Shown piece by piece: positions 31,228-42,367 of a stretch of 64,000 nucleotides of DNA. The notes under the pieces are model-generated. The model made no database searches. It saw nothing but the letters and a program-made list of their open reading frames with translations, and was not told the origin of the DNA. The DNA is from Platycnemis pennipes (Eukaryota; Arthropoda; Insecta; Odonata; Platycnemididae), in the NCBI GenBank assembly GCA_933228895.1, contig OW121851.1, forward strand, positions 109,575,271 through 109,639,270, written 5' to 3'. The first letter of the stretch is position 1. Every line of letters starts with the position of its first letter. A program made the position numbers and the translations under genes.

Positions 31228-31480
31228 GGGTGTTTTCAAGTCTGTTTCCGCACTAATAGGCGCTTCAGACCGGGAGCAGAGGTAAAAGGATAGGAATGGA
31301 AGGGATGGGAGACTTCGGATTCTCACAGTCGTACTGACTTCCTTGAAAAGGCAAGTTACAAAAGCCCCCCCTCCCAATGATCTGTTGGAACAGCTCCTCC
31401 CATCCCTTCCACTCCTATCCTTATACCTTTCCTCCCGGTCTGAAGCGCCTATTAGTGCGGAAACAGACTTGAAAACACCC
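31228..31480. repeat. Palindrome with ~85-bp arms
   Basis: The left arm (31228-31312) and right arm (31393-31480) are near-perfect inverted copies beginning GGGTGTTTTCAAGTCTGTTT and containing CACTAATAGGCGCTTCAGAC. Both strands therefore encode the same short peptide. The arm sequence also occurs once at 56911-56976. Confidence 0.88.
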
Positions 31481-31499
31481 ATGAACCCCCTCCCAATGA

Positions 31500-31620
31500 C
31501 CGACATCGGACGTAGCCACCAAGATACATTGTATTGTATACAGAGATTGTATTTCAGTGGCTACGTTCGATGTCTGTCGTTAGGAGCCAGCGAAATACAA
31601 TGTATTTCGGTGGCTACGCA
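31500..31620. repeat. Second palindromic block next to the 85-bp-arm palindrome
   Basis: CGACATCGGACGTAGCCACC is mirrored by GTGGCTACGTTCGATGTC, and a third related piece, TTTCGGTGGCTACG, follows. It can fold as a long hairpin. No coding capacity. Confidence 0.65.
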
Positions 31621-32829
31621 TCAAACAGGCACTGGAAGGCTGGCGCGGGAATTAGAGGTGAAGGGCATGCGTCCGGTATCGAGAGAGGCCAAAAAACTGC
31701 TTTTTAGAATGAAAATTAAGCCGGCTGCGCGAGAATTACGCAGATTATAATGCAAATGCAAAGTTCATAGTGCAAATTATGTGGTATGCTGCATTAGAGG
31801 TCAGATTATGCGATATTATGCACAGTAAATTTGTACTAGGGATGAAGTAAGGTTACTCAAAAAGTCAAACTATTTGCATTCTGATGAAATTAAAAAACAT
31901 GCGATTATGCGGTCCGCATAATCTTCCTATCTCTAGGAATGAGTAAAATTTATCGGCATATTAGGGCATGAAAAGGAGTAGGTGGAGAATTTCAATCCTC
32001 TGGGGAACATATTAAATGCAAATATCGTTGTCTTTAATGCCTCACCATAAATTTATGAAGTTAGAAATGGCAACAATGAAAACGTTTTGACCCTTTGATG
32101 CAAAATATAAAACTGTGACATCGCTGATCACAAAAAAAATTCTATGTCTCTACATCGGGAGGCTACCAACAAACCCTGTACTTGAGGCGCTTTTACTATA
32201 CGTATTTAGTCGGTCTTTTGGACGTTAAAAGGCCTTACTCCGACCCTTAACCCGGGAGAGGGCGCGCGGCGAAATGTAACGTTAGAAGGCGCGTGGGGTG
32301 TCATCGACACCCCAAAGTAAATGTTTTTTTTTCTCTTTCCTTGGAATGATATAGTTATTTTGTATTCTTTTTAAATAGGTTTCCTTTATTATGTTGATAC
32401 TAACTATTTATTTTTACATTATTACCATTATATTGCTACTGGGAGAAAAATATTCAACTGAAGTCTCCTATGCAGCTTATTTGACACTCGGAAAATTATT
32501 TGATGTTAACTTTCGAAGTTTGGGTTTTAAGGCATGAGGTATCGTATTAAACATGCTAAATGTAATGTTCTACGCGCTAAAAAAGAAAAAAAAACATAAT
32601 TAGCTCTTATAATTTCCATATTCCGATGTCATAAAAAGGGCCGAATTTTTCATTTGAAATCACGAAATAAAATTTGTGTTTTTTGCATTTCAATGCAAAT
32701 TTAATAAACAAAGAAATTACAAACGAACATTGTTATTACAAAATTTAGGGATATGATAGTTTTACAAATATTAAAAATTAGCCAGTATTTTCAGATGTTT
32801 GGCTAACCTATTATTCACAAAATTAGTGA

Positions 32830-34062
32830 CTAATTTTCTGGTAAACATTCCCCACACACAGTTTTCATATGCCCGAGACACATTGGAATCTTACACTTAT
32901 AACAGTAGTTCTTAGTTTTGCAGTCTTTTCCTCTAGGGCAAACTTTACAACGGGATGATGTCGAACGTTTCCGTTTCGAAGGCTCAGGACATTCATCTTG
33001 AGGGACGAGGTTTGAGGCCTTATTGCGTAACGATTTAGGCAAATGTTTTGCCACAGATCTCTTTATAATATTCCCTTTTACCAAGGACAAACCTAGTTCC
33101 TTCAAAAAAGTTGGTCGAGAGGTTTTTTTGTCTCTATTATCCGACAAATATACAACTCTAGCATTAATTGCAGAAATATCAATCATATGAAAAAATATTT
33201 TCAATGGCCAGCGTCGTGTTTTTCTCGATACAGAATAATTATTCACCATTTCATCAACAACATTCACAGCTCCCTTCGTTAGGTTGTAGAAATATATCAT
33301 CTCTGGTTTGCTCGTCACTTGATCAATGGCATCATCGTGATGCATTGTTGAAAAAACAAGTACAATTTTATTCCTTTTTGGAACGTAGGAAGTAATGGTT
33401 ATATCACCTGAAAAACCAAACATACTACTTCCTTCGCGTCTACCTTTAGCAGTCACAAAATCTAGTGGTAGCTCCCTCTTATTGGCACGAATTGTTCCAA
33501 CTGCTGTGATTTTTTTCACTAGTAGATAGTTGGCCAAAGGTATGCTACTAAACCAATTATCAAAAGTAATATTCCTCCCACTTCCTTCTAGAGGCTTGAT
33601 TAGTCGTTTTACTACATCTTCTGAGCGATTAGATATGGAAAAGGGACCTTCTGGTTGTTTCCCTGCATAAATTTCCAAATTATAAGTATACCATGTTCGG
33701 GAATCAGTTAGTGAAAATATCTTAATCCCGTATTTAGCAGGCTTATTTCTCATGTACTGCCGAAAGGGGCATCTTCCTCGGAAGCCTACAAGTTGCTCGT
33801 CAAGAGTGGCATATTCCCCTAAGGTGTAACTTGTTTGCAAATTAGTGACAAAAGCCTCAAAAATCTCTCGGACGTGTGTGAGTTTATCAATTAACTTTCT
33901 CTCATTTCGGTCGCTGCTATTATCAAAACGCAAACACCTGAGAAGAAATTTAAAGCGCTTTAAAGACATTGCTGAATAAAATACATCTATGCCCAGCCCG
34001 TCCTGTTCCCAAAGCTCGTCCAAATTCCGATGACTATCCTTTATCCTTCCTGCAAGAATCAA
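32830..34062 (-). pseudogene. piggyBac transposase, catalytic domain and C-terminal Cys-rich domain
   Basis: A 410-residue open frame holding the whole DDE core of a piggyBac transposase, a cut-and-paste enzyme acting at TTAA. The three catalytic aspartates are visible: ATLDEQLVGFRG (D88), NITFDNWFSSIPLA (D168) and VNVVDEMVNNYS (D270). The C-terminus (372-406) has a cysteine/histidine-rich zinc domain, CKVCPRGKDCKTKNYCYKCK followed by CLGHMKTVCGEC, as in piggyBac enzymes. The frame opens mid-domain (LILAGRIKDSHRNLDELW) without an ATG. The N-terminal part is in another frame (34565-34059), with one base missing or extra near 34105-34110. It is either a recent pseudogene or a sequencing error. 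Confidence 0.95.
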
Positions 34063-34574
34063 GAGCCCAATGACAGTTCTAATTTCCTCGGTATTGTTGG
34101 CTTCGCATCCCTATTCCTAGAAAAAAGGTCAGAAACCTTTAAAATGTAGGTGTTTGTATGTTCTGTCACTTTAGTCATGATAAATTCGTCAAAATATAGG
34201 AAAAAACAATCATCCATGGATTTTGTGGTTTTCCCTTTTCCCTTTGTCCCTGGTAAATGGGATATTATATTATGGGACCTAGTTCTACAGTTTGGAGGTG
34301 GCTTGGTTTTCCTCCACCTAGTCGCTTTGTCTTTTCCCAAGTAATAGTTATTGCCAGCGTCATGGTCCTCCGTTGTTCCACTTCCACTAGCACCAATCTC
34401 ACAGTTTACGTCCTCTGCCTCTTGCTCTGATGCCGAGTCGTGGTCACTCTCGTCGATGGCATCGCACTCACTGCCTTCAGAGTCAGTAAATTCAAATGCA
34501 CTTTCTTGTACACTCTCCTCAGAAAGAATTCTATGTAATATCTCGACGCCCCCTTCGTCGTACAAATTAAGCTC
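34059..34574 (-). pseudogene. piggyBac transposase, N-terminal part (different frame)
   Basis: Acidic N-terminal region (ILSEESVQESAFEFTDSEGS, CDAIDESDHDSASEQEAEDV) then RWRKTKPPPNCRTRSHNIIS and FDEFIMTKVTEHTNTYILKV, DLFSRNRDAKP, typical of the domain preceding the catalytic core. The frame then slips and stops. The other frame continues with TEEIRTVIGLLILAG, so a single-nucleotide indel near 34105-34110 explains both pieces. No in-frame ATG is visible at the start. An out-of-frame ATG at about 34609 opens a short MKRILSAES peptide, so the N-terminus may hold another indel or an intron. Confidence 0.88.
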
Positions 34575-35009
34575 ACGGTGGTGACTCTGCCGATAAAATT
34601 CGTTTCATTATTGTAAGTTCGGTAATCTTTGCGGTTAGAATATAGTAAATATTGCTGGAAAAGTTTAATAGAGTTTAATTATATTGAAAAATGAGCAGTA
34701 GAAAGTGATATTTCTTACCATTTTGGCCGCAGTATAGAGGAAGGAGAAAATCTCGGGGGTGGTCCGACGACTCCGGAGAGGAACGTGGTAGGGCGCGTGG
34801 GGTGTAGGTAACACCCCAGAACACTTTGACTCGTTCCGATCCCGAAGCGAAATGAACATTTATTGGACTACTGGCAGTATTTCGTCAAAATGTAAGAGAC
34901 TTGAAGGTATGAGAACTAACAACATTGTAGATACAACGATGGACATACAATGTATCAAAGAAGAACCATGGGGTGTCATTTACACCCCGCGCGCCCTTTC
35001 CCGGGTTAA

Positions 35010-35416
35010 GTCATTAGGGGTCATCCCGGCTTAGTTGTGGATAAGGTCAAAATGGTCATAAGTCGTTTGGATAACGCGCACGAGCAAGATGAAATGTAAT
35101 GCAAGGCATTTTTATCATTTTACTTGACGAACCCATGGAATGTGCTGTTTTTACCAGTATTTTACTCTTATGTAACCTCATAAATATATGGCCTAGAGTG
35201 CGGAGCTACATCAATTCAAGTGTTACTCCATTTAGAGAAGGTTGTTGAATCATTTTCGCAGTATCAACTCCCAATTCCTTCCCGCCATCAGGTCATTTAT
35301 AACCATTCGTAATTCCTTACAGCAGTCACACTTGACGCTCGTATAGCTCTTAAACTTAATATATTCTACCGTATCTTATGATCTACAAAATATTTCTTTC
35401 TTTCACTTTCACAATA
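35010..35416. other. Unassigned spacer
   Basis: AT-rich sequence between the piggyBac element and the dispersed repeat. Nothing recognised. Confidence 0.4.
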
Positions 35417-35946
35417 GGGTCGTTTACTATATTTTTTATTGCCGAATGTGATAGAGTTCGTAAAATAAAAAGACCCGTATTTTTCCGTTTTTTGATCAGT
35501 CAATTATTTCTCGAGTTATTGGCGTCGAAAAACTGATGTTTTTAACCATTTCGGAAAAGTGGGTGTGGTGCAACCTCTGACGTATATCGACATCGTCCAA
35601 TCACAACTGAGCCCGCGAAGCTACTTCGCCTTATCGCAAAGGGGGGGACACAGCTGACTCTGCCGATCGGAGCAGTTGCGACAGCATCTGTGCGAGCAGA
35701 CCTTCCGAGAATCCCCTTTCCACTCCCTCCCCTTCCCATAAGAGCAGTTAAGGACGGGAGGAAAATGACGTCAATGATATCAAAGCAGCTTTTTCTGTGG
35801 GCGTCACCTTTTGCTTAGTTTAATTTTTGATTTATGAGCGAATGGTTGTGGTTAGAAGATTATTTTTTTCACTAAATTTCTTTTTTCGTTTCCATCTAAC
35901 AATTTCGTGCACAAAATTGCGATTTCGGTTCCGATTAAACGCCCCC
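35417..35946. repeat. Dispersed ~0.5-kb repeat, copy A (probable DNA-transposon MITE)
   Basis: Strongly similar along its length to 47781-48293. Short inverted ends: CAATAGGGTCGTTTACT at the left and the complement of ATTAAACGCCCCCAATG at the right. It has a GC-rich centre (GGTGCAACCTCTGACGTATA, TCCAATCACAACTG) between AT-rich ends. Relative to copy B it has about 30 extra bases near 35780-35820. No coding capacity. Confidence 0.85.
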
Positions 35947-36429
35947 AATGCAACATTCCCCTTTTTACTTCAAGCTTTTGGAATCCATGGCTGTCCAGTG
36001 TTTCCTAAAATAGATTTTTCTTCCTCACCTGAATTTCTCCCAGCGACCTTACTTCCCCCATCACATGTAAAAAAATCTCCTTGCTCGTTAGTGCTACTCT
36101 CATTCTAGCATACCTTCTCCATTTCTACCCTAAGCTACATCTCAAAAGATTTTTCCAACTTTCTCGATGACCAACATTTTGCAATCGTCAAGGGGTACAC
36201 CCAATTATCATCAGTTTCATACCGATTAGTATAGCTTTTGATCCGTAGAGTATTCCTACTCTCTGTATGTATCTCTCTCCTGTAGGTTGTTTATGCGATT
36301 TTGAATTTGTATTTGTTCTTGAAAATGTATAATGTTCTTGAAGAGCTAATTATAGTTTCGAGGTACGAATTTTTCCGTTCGTTCAGATATTACTGGGGGC
36401 AGGAAAAATTTTTATTCCGCCCCTTTGAA

Positions 36430-37045
36430 CTCACATTGGCGAGGTGTGTGATGATACCTCCCCTTTTGCGACCAACCCCCTTTGTCCAGCAGCCTCCCTA
36501 CCCCCTCCCTCTCCTCAAAAATCAACGCGTGTCACTCTTGCGACCCCCTACCCCTTTTCGCACGATGTCCCTCTCCCCCACACACCCACCCCCTAGCTTC
36601 TCTACCCTCCCCTCCGTATCCACCGCTCGGCGCGCTCGCACTACACCCCCGCCAAGCTCCCCCTTCCGGCACAACCATCCCTCCTCCCCCCACACCCATC
36701 CCTACGCGCCCTCCCCTCCTCGCCCACCCCTTCCTCCATTCTCCACCACGCCTCCCCTCTTTCTACCCGCCCGCCCCCTTCGCCATCCCTTACCTCTCTC
36801 TCCGCGGGCACCCTCTCGTACCCTTTGCCCGATTCCTCCTCAGTCTCCGTCCTTACGCCTCGCTGTTAGGTCGCTCCTCAACCAACCGGCTGCCTCACCT
36901 CCCTTTTCTCTCTCTTTATCTTTTCCTATCTCTCTTTCTCTCTATCTCCCTTTCTTCTCTCTATCTTCCTCCTCCTCCCACTCCTTTTTCCTTCGTCCAA
37001 TTTTTTTTGCCCGTCCGAGACGAGTTTTGCCCCCCTCACATCAAC
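36430..37045. repeat. Pyrimidine-rich (C/T) tract with strong strand asymmetry
   Basis: About 600 bp that is overwhelmingly C and T on the plus strand (runs such as CTCCCCTCC, TCTCTCTTT). Pro/Ser-rich frames across it are products of composition and are not annotated as genes. Confidence 0.8.
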
Positions 37046-37049
37046 AATA

Positions 37050-38172
37050 AATAGGGAGAGGTCCCGCACCGGCGAGGATTTTCAGTAGTTCTTCCGCGAG
37101 CCTCCCGGATCCCTCAAGCGATCCTCGACCGACATCACTTCGGTGACTGAGAGTTGAGGACAGCGGCGGCAACAAACGTTGGCCCACGTCGCTAAACACC
37201 AGAACAATATTCTCTCCGGAAAGGGCGGGATTCATACAGTGGTGGTCCTCCTGTTTGTTTCGGCGTATAGACCTCGGGTCACCACCATTCTTTTGGACGT
37301 CGTGGAAGGTGAAGGTTTCGCTTGGGGTCACATCAAAAGTAGAATTCGAGGACCGCGAAGAAAAAAGAGAAGCACCGGCGGAGAAGACATCGGAAAGGCG
37401 TTGCATGAACCTTTCTCCGGAGACTCATATCGTCGGCTCGGACCTCAAAAGGTGTTGTAGGAGTCTGAAGAGGAGTGACCATAATCATTCGCGTCTTCTT
37501 GATCGCACGAAAAAAGTACTCCTGTCCTACATAGTCGGTGCGGAGCTATTATAAAAATCCGTAAACAAAATTAAACAACCGTATGAAACGTCTCTGAGAA
37601 TAACTTCAGCAACAAACTCGCGAGGTAACCGATAAATAAAATTACGTGCCGAAACAAGAACTTGCGTCGTAAGACAACGGTGCTGGTGTCCGGCTGCCAG
37701 AGAGGAGAAACAATAGAACTTATTTCTCCGGCGTGAAGGAGAGAAAGACTGTTTTGAAAAAAAATAATAGAGGGATTTGCCTGGCGAAGATCGGAGATAA
37801 ACGTTCTGTGAACCTTTTTTCTCAAGGCTCGGTCTTCGTTTTTACCCAGGCGATCGGTCACCTTGTTCCCGATAGATTCGCTCGTCCTCCTGCGAGCGGA
37901 TCTGGTTGATCGCTTTGCTGTCTTCTTGGCCGTTGGGCGTCCGCAACTTCTCTCCGAGGGAGGCGTCTTCCTAGAGGAGGGAACATCAACCTGTGCGGGC
38001 GGCTCGTCAGAGGAGACCTCGCGGGACGCACGAGGGAGAGGGGGAGGAAGGTGTCTTCGGCCAAGCTCGGTGGGAAAGGCGGTTTCCGGTCGCCAATCGT
38101 AACTTCCAAGGCCGTCCAGAATTACCACGAAAATGAAGACTTCATCATTTTCGCTGCGTGTCATGCGCCGGG
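37050..38172. promoter_or_regulatory. CpG-rich block, possible promoter and first exon (plus strand)
   Basis: About 1.1 kb with far more CG dinucleotides than the flanks. A TATAAAA occurs at about 37549 on the plus strand, and a strong splice-donor-like CCGG|GTAAGTG lies at 38172. This would fit a 5' UTR exon of a plus-strand gene whose coding exons are further right. The minus strand holds a 197-codon ATG frame (38164-37571, Arg/Ser-rich middle TAKKTAKRSTRSARRRTSES), which I cannot assign. Neither reading is proven. Confidence 0.3.
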
Positions 38173-41100
38173 TAAGTGCGCGAGGAGAAATATTCCTCTC
38201 TATATTTCTGCAACTCTTTTTTTATTACTATTTTACTTGTCCCCTCCTGATTTCTTTATCCTTCCTCTCTCAGCCTTAATAAGTCTTAAGGGAAGTGCCT
38301 TAAGAACTTAAGGAACCTCTTCTGGTCCTCTAACGGAGGATATTTTTGATAATCGGACATCGTATTACCTTTATTGTTTCTCGACGTCGTTTCATTCGAC
38401 CCACTATGGCAGTATTGCATCGCTACACGAAATCGACGCATCTCCAAAGAAGAGTATTCCGAGACTTCAACCGTCGTTTTAAGTCCAGTTATGGTTACAC
38501 TATCAAATACTTGTGAAATGATGCGAGCTGATTGGTGGGATGTCGTCATCGTTAACGAAGTAACGTGAAAATTTAACGTTTATCTGTTTACCAAACTTTC
38601 GCGTGAAGTTAAAGTCTGTGATTGGCTACTTGCCATCGCGCTCGTTACTTGCGAGGGGTACAACAAGCGCTACGAAATACGTATTGAAAGGCTCAATTGT
38701 TTAGATGGCACAGAGTAGGATGTCAATTTGCGGGTGGAATTAATTATCAGGGATCGGTTCGTAACGATCACTATTATGAACCATCTCTGATATCTTATGA
38801 AGCGTTACGCTTGAAAAAAGACAAAATATTTTAAAATTCTTTGGTCGAGGAGAGACTTGGATCGTACAACTGGACTTAGAAACTAGTCCTGGTTATTTGT
38901 GGACCAGAAACTCAATTGTTATCACAAATGCGTGTGTGATTACACGAAATGTGGGATACTCGAGGCTGTAGAATGGTATCTGTAGCCCTCTGCGTTGAAA
39001 ACGTGTCATTCACATGAAGTTTATTCTGATATATGTGCAGGTTTTATGTGTATAGAAATTTTCTTCTTTAAAAAAACATGTCTTCTTTCTGAAAGAAATT
39101 TTTCCGATAACTATTTTAATTACTGTGTTTTCAGTTTACAGTGTAAATTTTAAAGGCCTTGTCTAATATATGGAATACCCTTTGATTCACCCCTTAATAG
39201 GTAGTAGCCACTGGTGGCTGAAATTTTCCTCTCATGCGAGGGTCAACAACACCTTTAACGCTCTGAAAATGACGTAATTACAAATATGTTTTGAATTGTT
39301 CGGTCGACTGTGGTAGGCACATTTTTCCCAGCTCTCTTGCGCCAAGTAGAGCTGTCACCTGTGTGCTTACCTTAATGCTGAATGTTTTGTGTACAGAAAA
39401 ATGTTTTGTATCTCTAGTTCGATTGTCCAATCTCTGGACTTCTACAGTCTCCATATATCTCACTATCCTTCCTTAAGCAAAAGCTTTGAGGAAGAGGCAC
39501 AAGGATACGATATAGCCCATGTGTTATAGTTCTTTCCACTCACTCTATATCTACCTGTGTAAGCTACATTTTCTCCATTGTTTTACCTGGACAGAAATAA
39601 TGCAAAGATTGGTGCATATCACACTAAAATAAACCAGTCTTCCTTCCAGGGATAACCTTGATGATAAAATGTTACTTTTTTAGTACCTAAACTCTTGTTC
39701 AAAGGGGTTTTGCCTGATTTAAAGTAATAAATAACATGTGGGGAGAAAATATTAATACTAAGAGATAATTTCATTCAAATGAAATACCTCGAATTAAATG
39801 ACGCAGATGGAATCGGTCACTGTCGAATATTTCATAATTGGAAGTATGAACTCGCTTAGTGTATTCCTTACAATCGTGTTGTGTTCCACATAATTGTATG
39901 GAAAACTACAAGTGTATTACATCTAATCTAATCAAAGAAATAGCGTTATCACATATTCTAACATTCTCTCTGTTTTTTCCTCTGTTTTGGGGAGGATCAA
40001 TGTCTCATAAAATCAGGCGCACACAATTTATAAGTGGGCTTTTGGTATCGGTTATTAATATATTGCAACGGGCAATGACTTAGTTCATTTTGCTAATTTG
40101 AGATTAGCAGATCGAGGTCTTGTATTTGTATCGAGGATTTTTAGATCGAGATTCATGTTTTTTTTCATGTTTATTCCATTTTATTTCATTGTGATTATGA
40201 TCTTTTGCGGCAGACGCACTTGAGCCTCTCAGAACCTAAAATGTAATTTTGAAAAGATGAGCCCTAGTAGTAAGTTAGATTCCCGCTGTGAGATTTTGCA
40301 GCTTCAAGTGCTTTGAACCTACTAGCGTGTAGTACTTTAATTGAAGTTATGCATTTTATCTTTCTATTCTGTTATTTCCCATCTCCGGCGATATACTACA
40401 AATGGATTCGATTTCAACTGAATGTATCCGGGATGACGAAATAATTTAGAGTAACGATGATCCTTCCGTGGGTACACATGTGAACGTCGCGTCGTAATCA
40501 ACTCTTGCCTTTGCGACAATTATAAGTAGTCCTTGGTTGTTTATTTTGCGTATTTTTTCTCAAAAAGGAATGAGCTAACTTTATAAGATGGGATAGAAAC
40601 TGGATCCACTTTTCGAAATCCTTTAACAGTTTGGACTTCAGTCTCTTTGCCTATCAATCTCCGACTGTAACCGATGGTATTCAAAAGACTGGTCATCTTT
40701 ATTATAATCCGATAGTATCCTTGTAAGATAAAGTTTTCGATTTTCTACCCACAATTGCGTGTGGAACCCTCAAACCTCTTTGGGGTTTGTCACGACATCG
40801 AGACCAGGGATAGTATCTTTCTTTATCACCATGATCTATACTGAATAAAAAGTCACTTTTTTCTCTCTGATTTGGCCTTATAATTCTAGGTTGAATTTAG
40901 TTTACGTTAAATTGACCGTGTGGATGTTGGGTAAATCCTAAATCTTCAGTCTCTCGCATGTTGGTCATTACTGCCCAAACCTCGAGTCAATTAGCTTTTT
41001 CCAGCATTGATTTCGACCCAAAAAGTTACTGTTACAGCCTAAAAATAGCTATTTTGTTGGCATTAAACATAACGCCTAGTGGTGATCAGAAACAGAAGAC

Positions 41101-41680
41101 AGGAAAACACAATTAACAACCGGTATATTTCAGAAAAGAGGAAGTAATATATCGATAATCTCGATGGCCAAGATTAGGCCTGTTTCCTGAAACATTTATA
41201 TGAAGAGGAAATAATAATATTGATATGATAATATGATCCATAGAGTGTTTAGAAGATAGATTAAATCCGTCTGGAAATTAACGGAAATAAGGCTAATATT
41301 CTGTGCAATTATTAAATATTGAAGAGAAAAATAAAAAATATATATGCCTACCGGCATTCTATGGTTTATGTGAAGAATTTTGGTTATATGTTGTTCCAAA
41401 AAATGTCGTGAAGTCAGTATTAGATCCCATTCATGAAATAATAATGGGACGTTAAAGAATGTGCTATCTAAAGGACTATAAATTCACTTACCTTTTACAA
41501 GTATATTTATTTGTGAATGACCATACAGTTTAGGGAACGTATTCCCAAATGATGATCAATGTGTGGGAAATAAATGGGATAGGGTGGCATGTGGGGGTAA
41601 TTAAGTTGCTATGAGAAATATATTTACAGTGTCAGGTGATAAAGGCAGTCGTTTCAGGCTTGATTTGGTGGAATATCATA
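38173..41680. other. Unassigned AT-rich sequence
   Basis: No recognisable exon, RNA gene or terminal-repeat structure. Short ORFs are within chance expectation. Confidence 0.45.
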
Positions 41681-41868
41681 GTGAAAGAAAAAAACGCAAT
41701 TTTCTGCAAGAATAAAATTTATACTCGATCGGTTTCAGTGTCCAACACCATCAACAGGTGACCCTGATGATGGTGTTGTACACTGACCTGATGATGTAGT
41801 TGTACACTGAAACCGGTCGAGTATAAATTTTATCCTTGCGGAAAATTGTCAGTCTTTTTCTTTCGTGT
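41681..41868. mobile_element. Palindromic Penelope-like foldback with three hammerhead-like modules
   Basis: Outer arms (GAAAGAAAAA.., AATTTTCTGCAAGAATAAAA, ACTCGATCGGTTTCAGTGT) are inverted copies of each other. Modules of the form C(C)TG(A/T)TGATG-stem-CTGAAACCGGTC lie at 41758-41727 (minus) and 41787-41818 (plus), with a third, truncated copy at 41763-41786 (plus). The stems are short hairpins such as TGTA-GTTG-TACA. This is the hammerhead core order. Confidence 0.6.
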
Positions 41869-42367
41869 CATGTGATTTCCTTTCGTTGGTCGTAGAGTTC
41901 GAGAAGGTATTAGATAACGTCTAATGTCCATGCTTCTATCCATTCAATTTCCACGATTTCACGTATCTTCCGAATACCCAGTTCCTTGCTTCATCGTGAT
42001 GGCCTTATAGGGAATAGGGAACGGCCTTTAGAAATCCCTACTGTTGTCAGAGGGCAGACAAGGTAAAGTGTATTGGGTGGGGAATCAGAGTAGACAGGAA
42101 TCAGAGTGGACAGCTTCCATTCAGGTATTGAGGAAGGTTTGTTCACATTTGCATTGATTTTCAAGGGAAGGAGCTGAGGAAATTGCTAGAGAGGAGGAAG
42201 TGGCAAGGCAGTGGGGAAGAATTCATAGAGTTAGTATAATTTACGAATTACTAACGTTAATTACTGACGCTTAGGCAGTGAGTGGCCTGCGAAAATTAAG
42301 GGAGTTCAAAGAATACTTAAGATAAAAGTGAGGAAATTCTCAAAGAGTAAATATGTTGAGGAAAATG

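Larger units (their letters stand above)
30397..31935. mobile_element. hAT-type non-autonomous element with 8-bp target duplication
   Basis: The ends are inverted: TAGAGATAGGAAGATTATGC at the left and its exact complement at the right apart from the last one or two bases. GGAATGAG directly flanks both sides (30389-30396, 31936-31943), the 8-bp duplication length of hAT elements. The words TTATGCGG/TTATGCG recur near both ends (about 30430-30550 and 31790-31920), probably subterminal binding repeats. No transposase is present. The interior carries other palindromes. Confidence 0.85.
32251..35005 (-). mobile_element. Nearly complete piggyBac transposon, 2755 bp
   Basis: TTAA at 32247-32250 and 35006-35009 flank inverted ends CCCGGGAGAGGGCGCGCGG / CGCGCGCCCTTTCCCGGG. 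Subterminal palindromes of the form GGGGTGT-N5-ACACCCC lie at 32295-32313, 34799-34817 and 34970-34988, each preceded by a GGCGCGYG-type word. The minus strand carries a two-frame transposase. Both ends are sharp and similar to each other, so the insertion looks young. Confidence 0.95.

Noticed and set aside
31222..31750. Two ORFs on opposite strands sharing SEAPISAETDLKTP
   Set aside because: The shared peptide is caused by the palindrome arms, not by two related genes.
36301..37054. Long Pro/Ser-rich ORFs (up to 249 codons)
   Set aside because: They follow from the C/T-rich composition: two frames are open at once, with no domain and no codon bias beyond base content.
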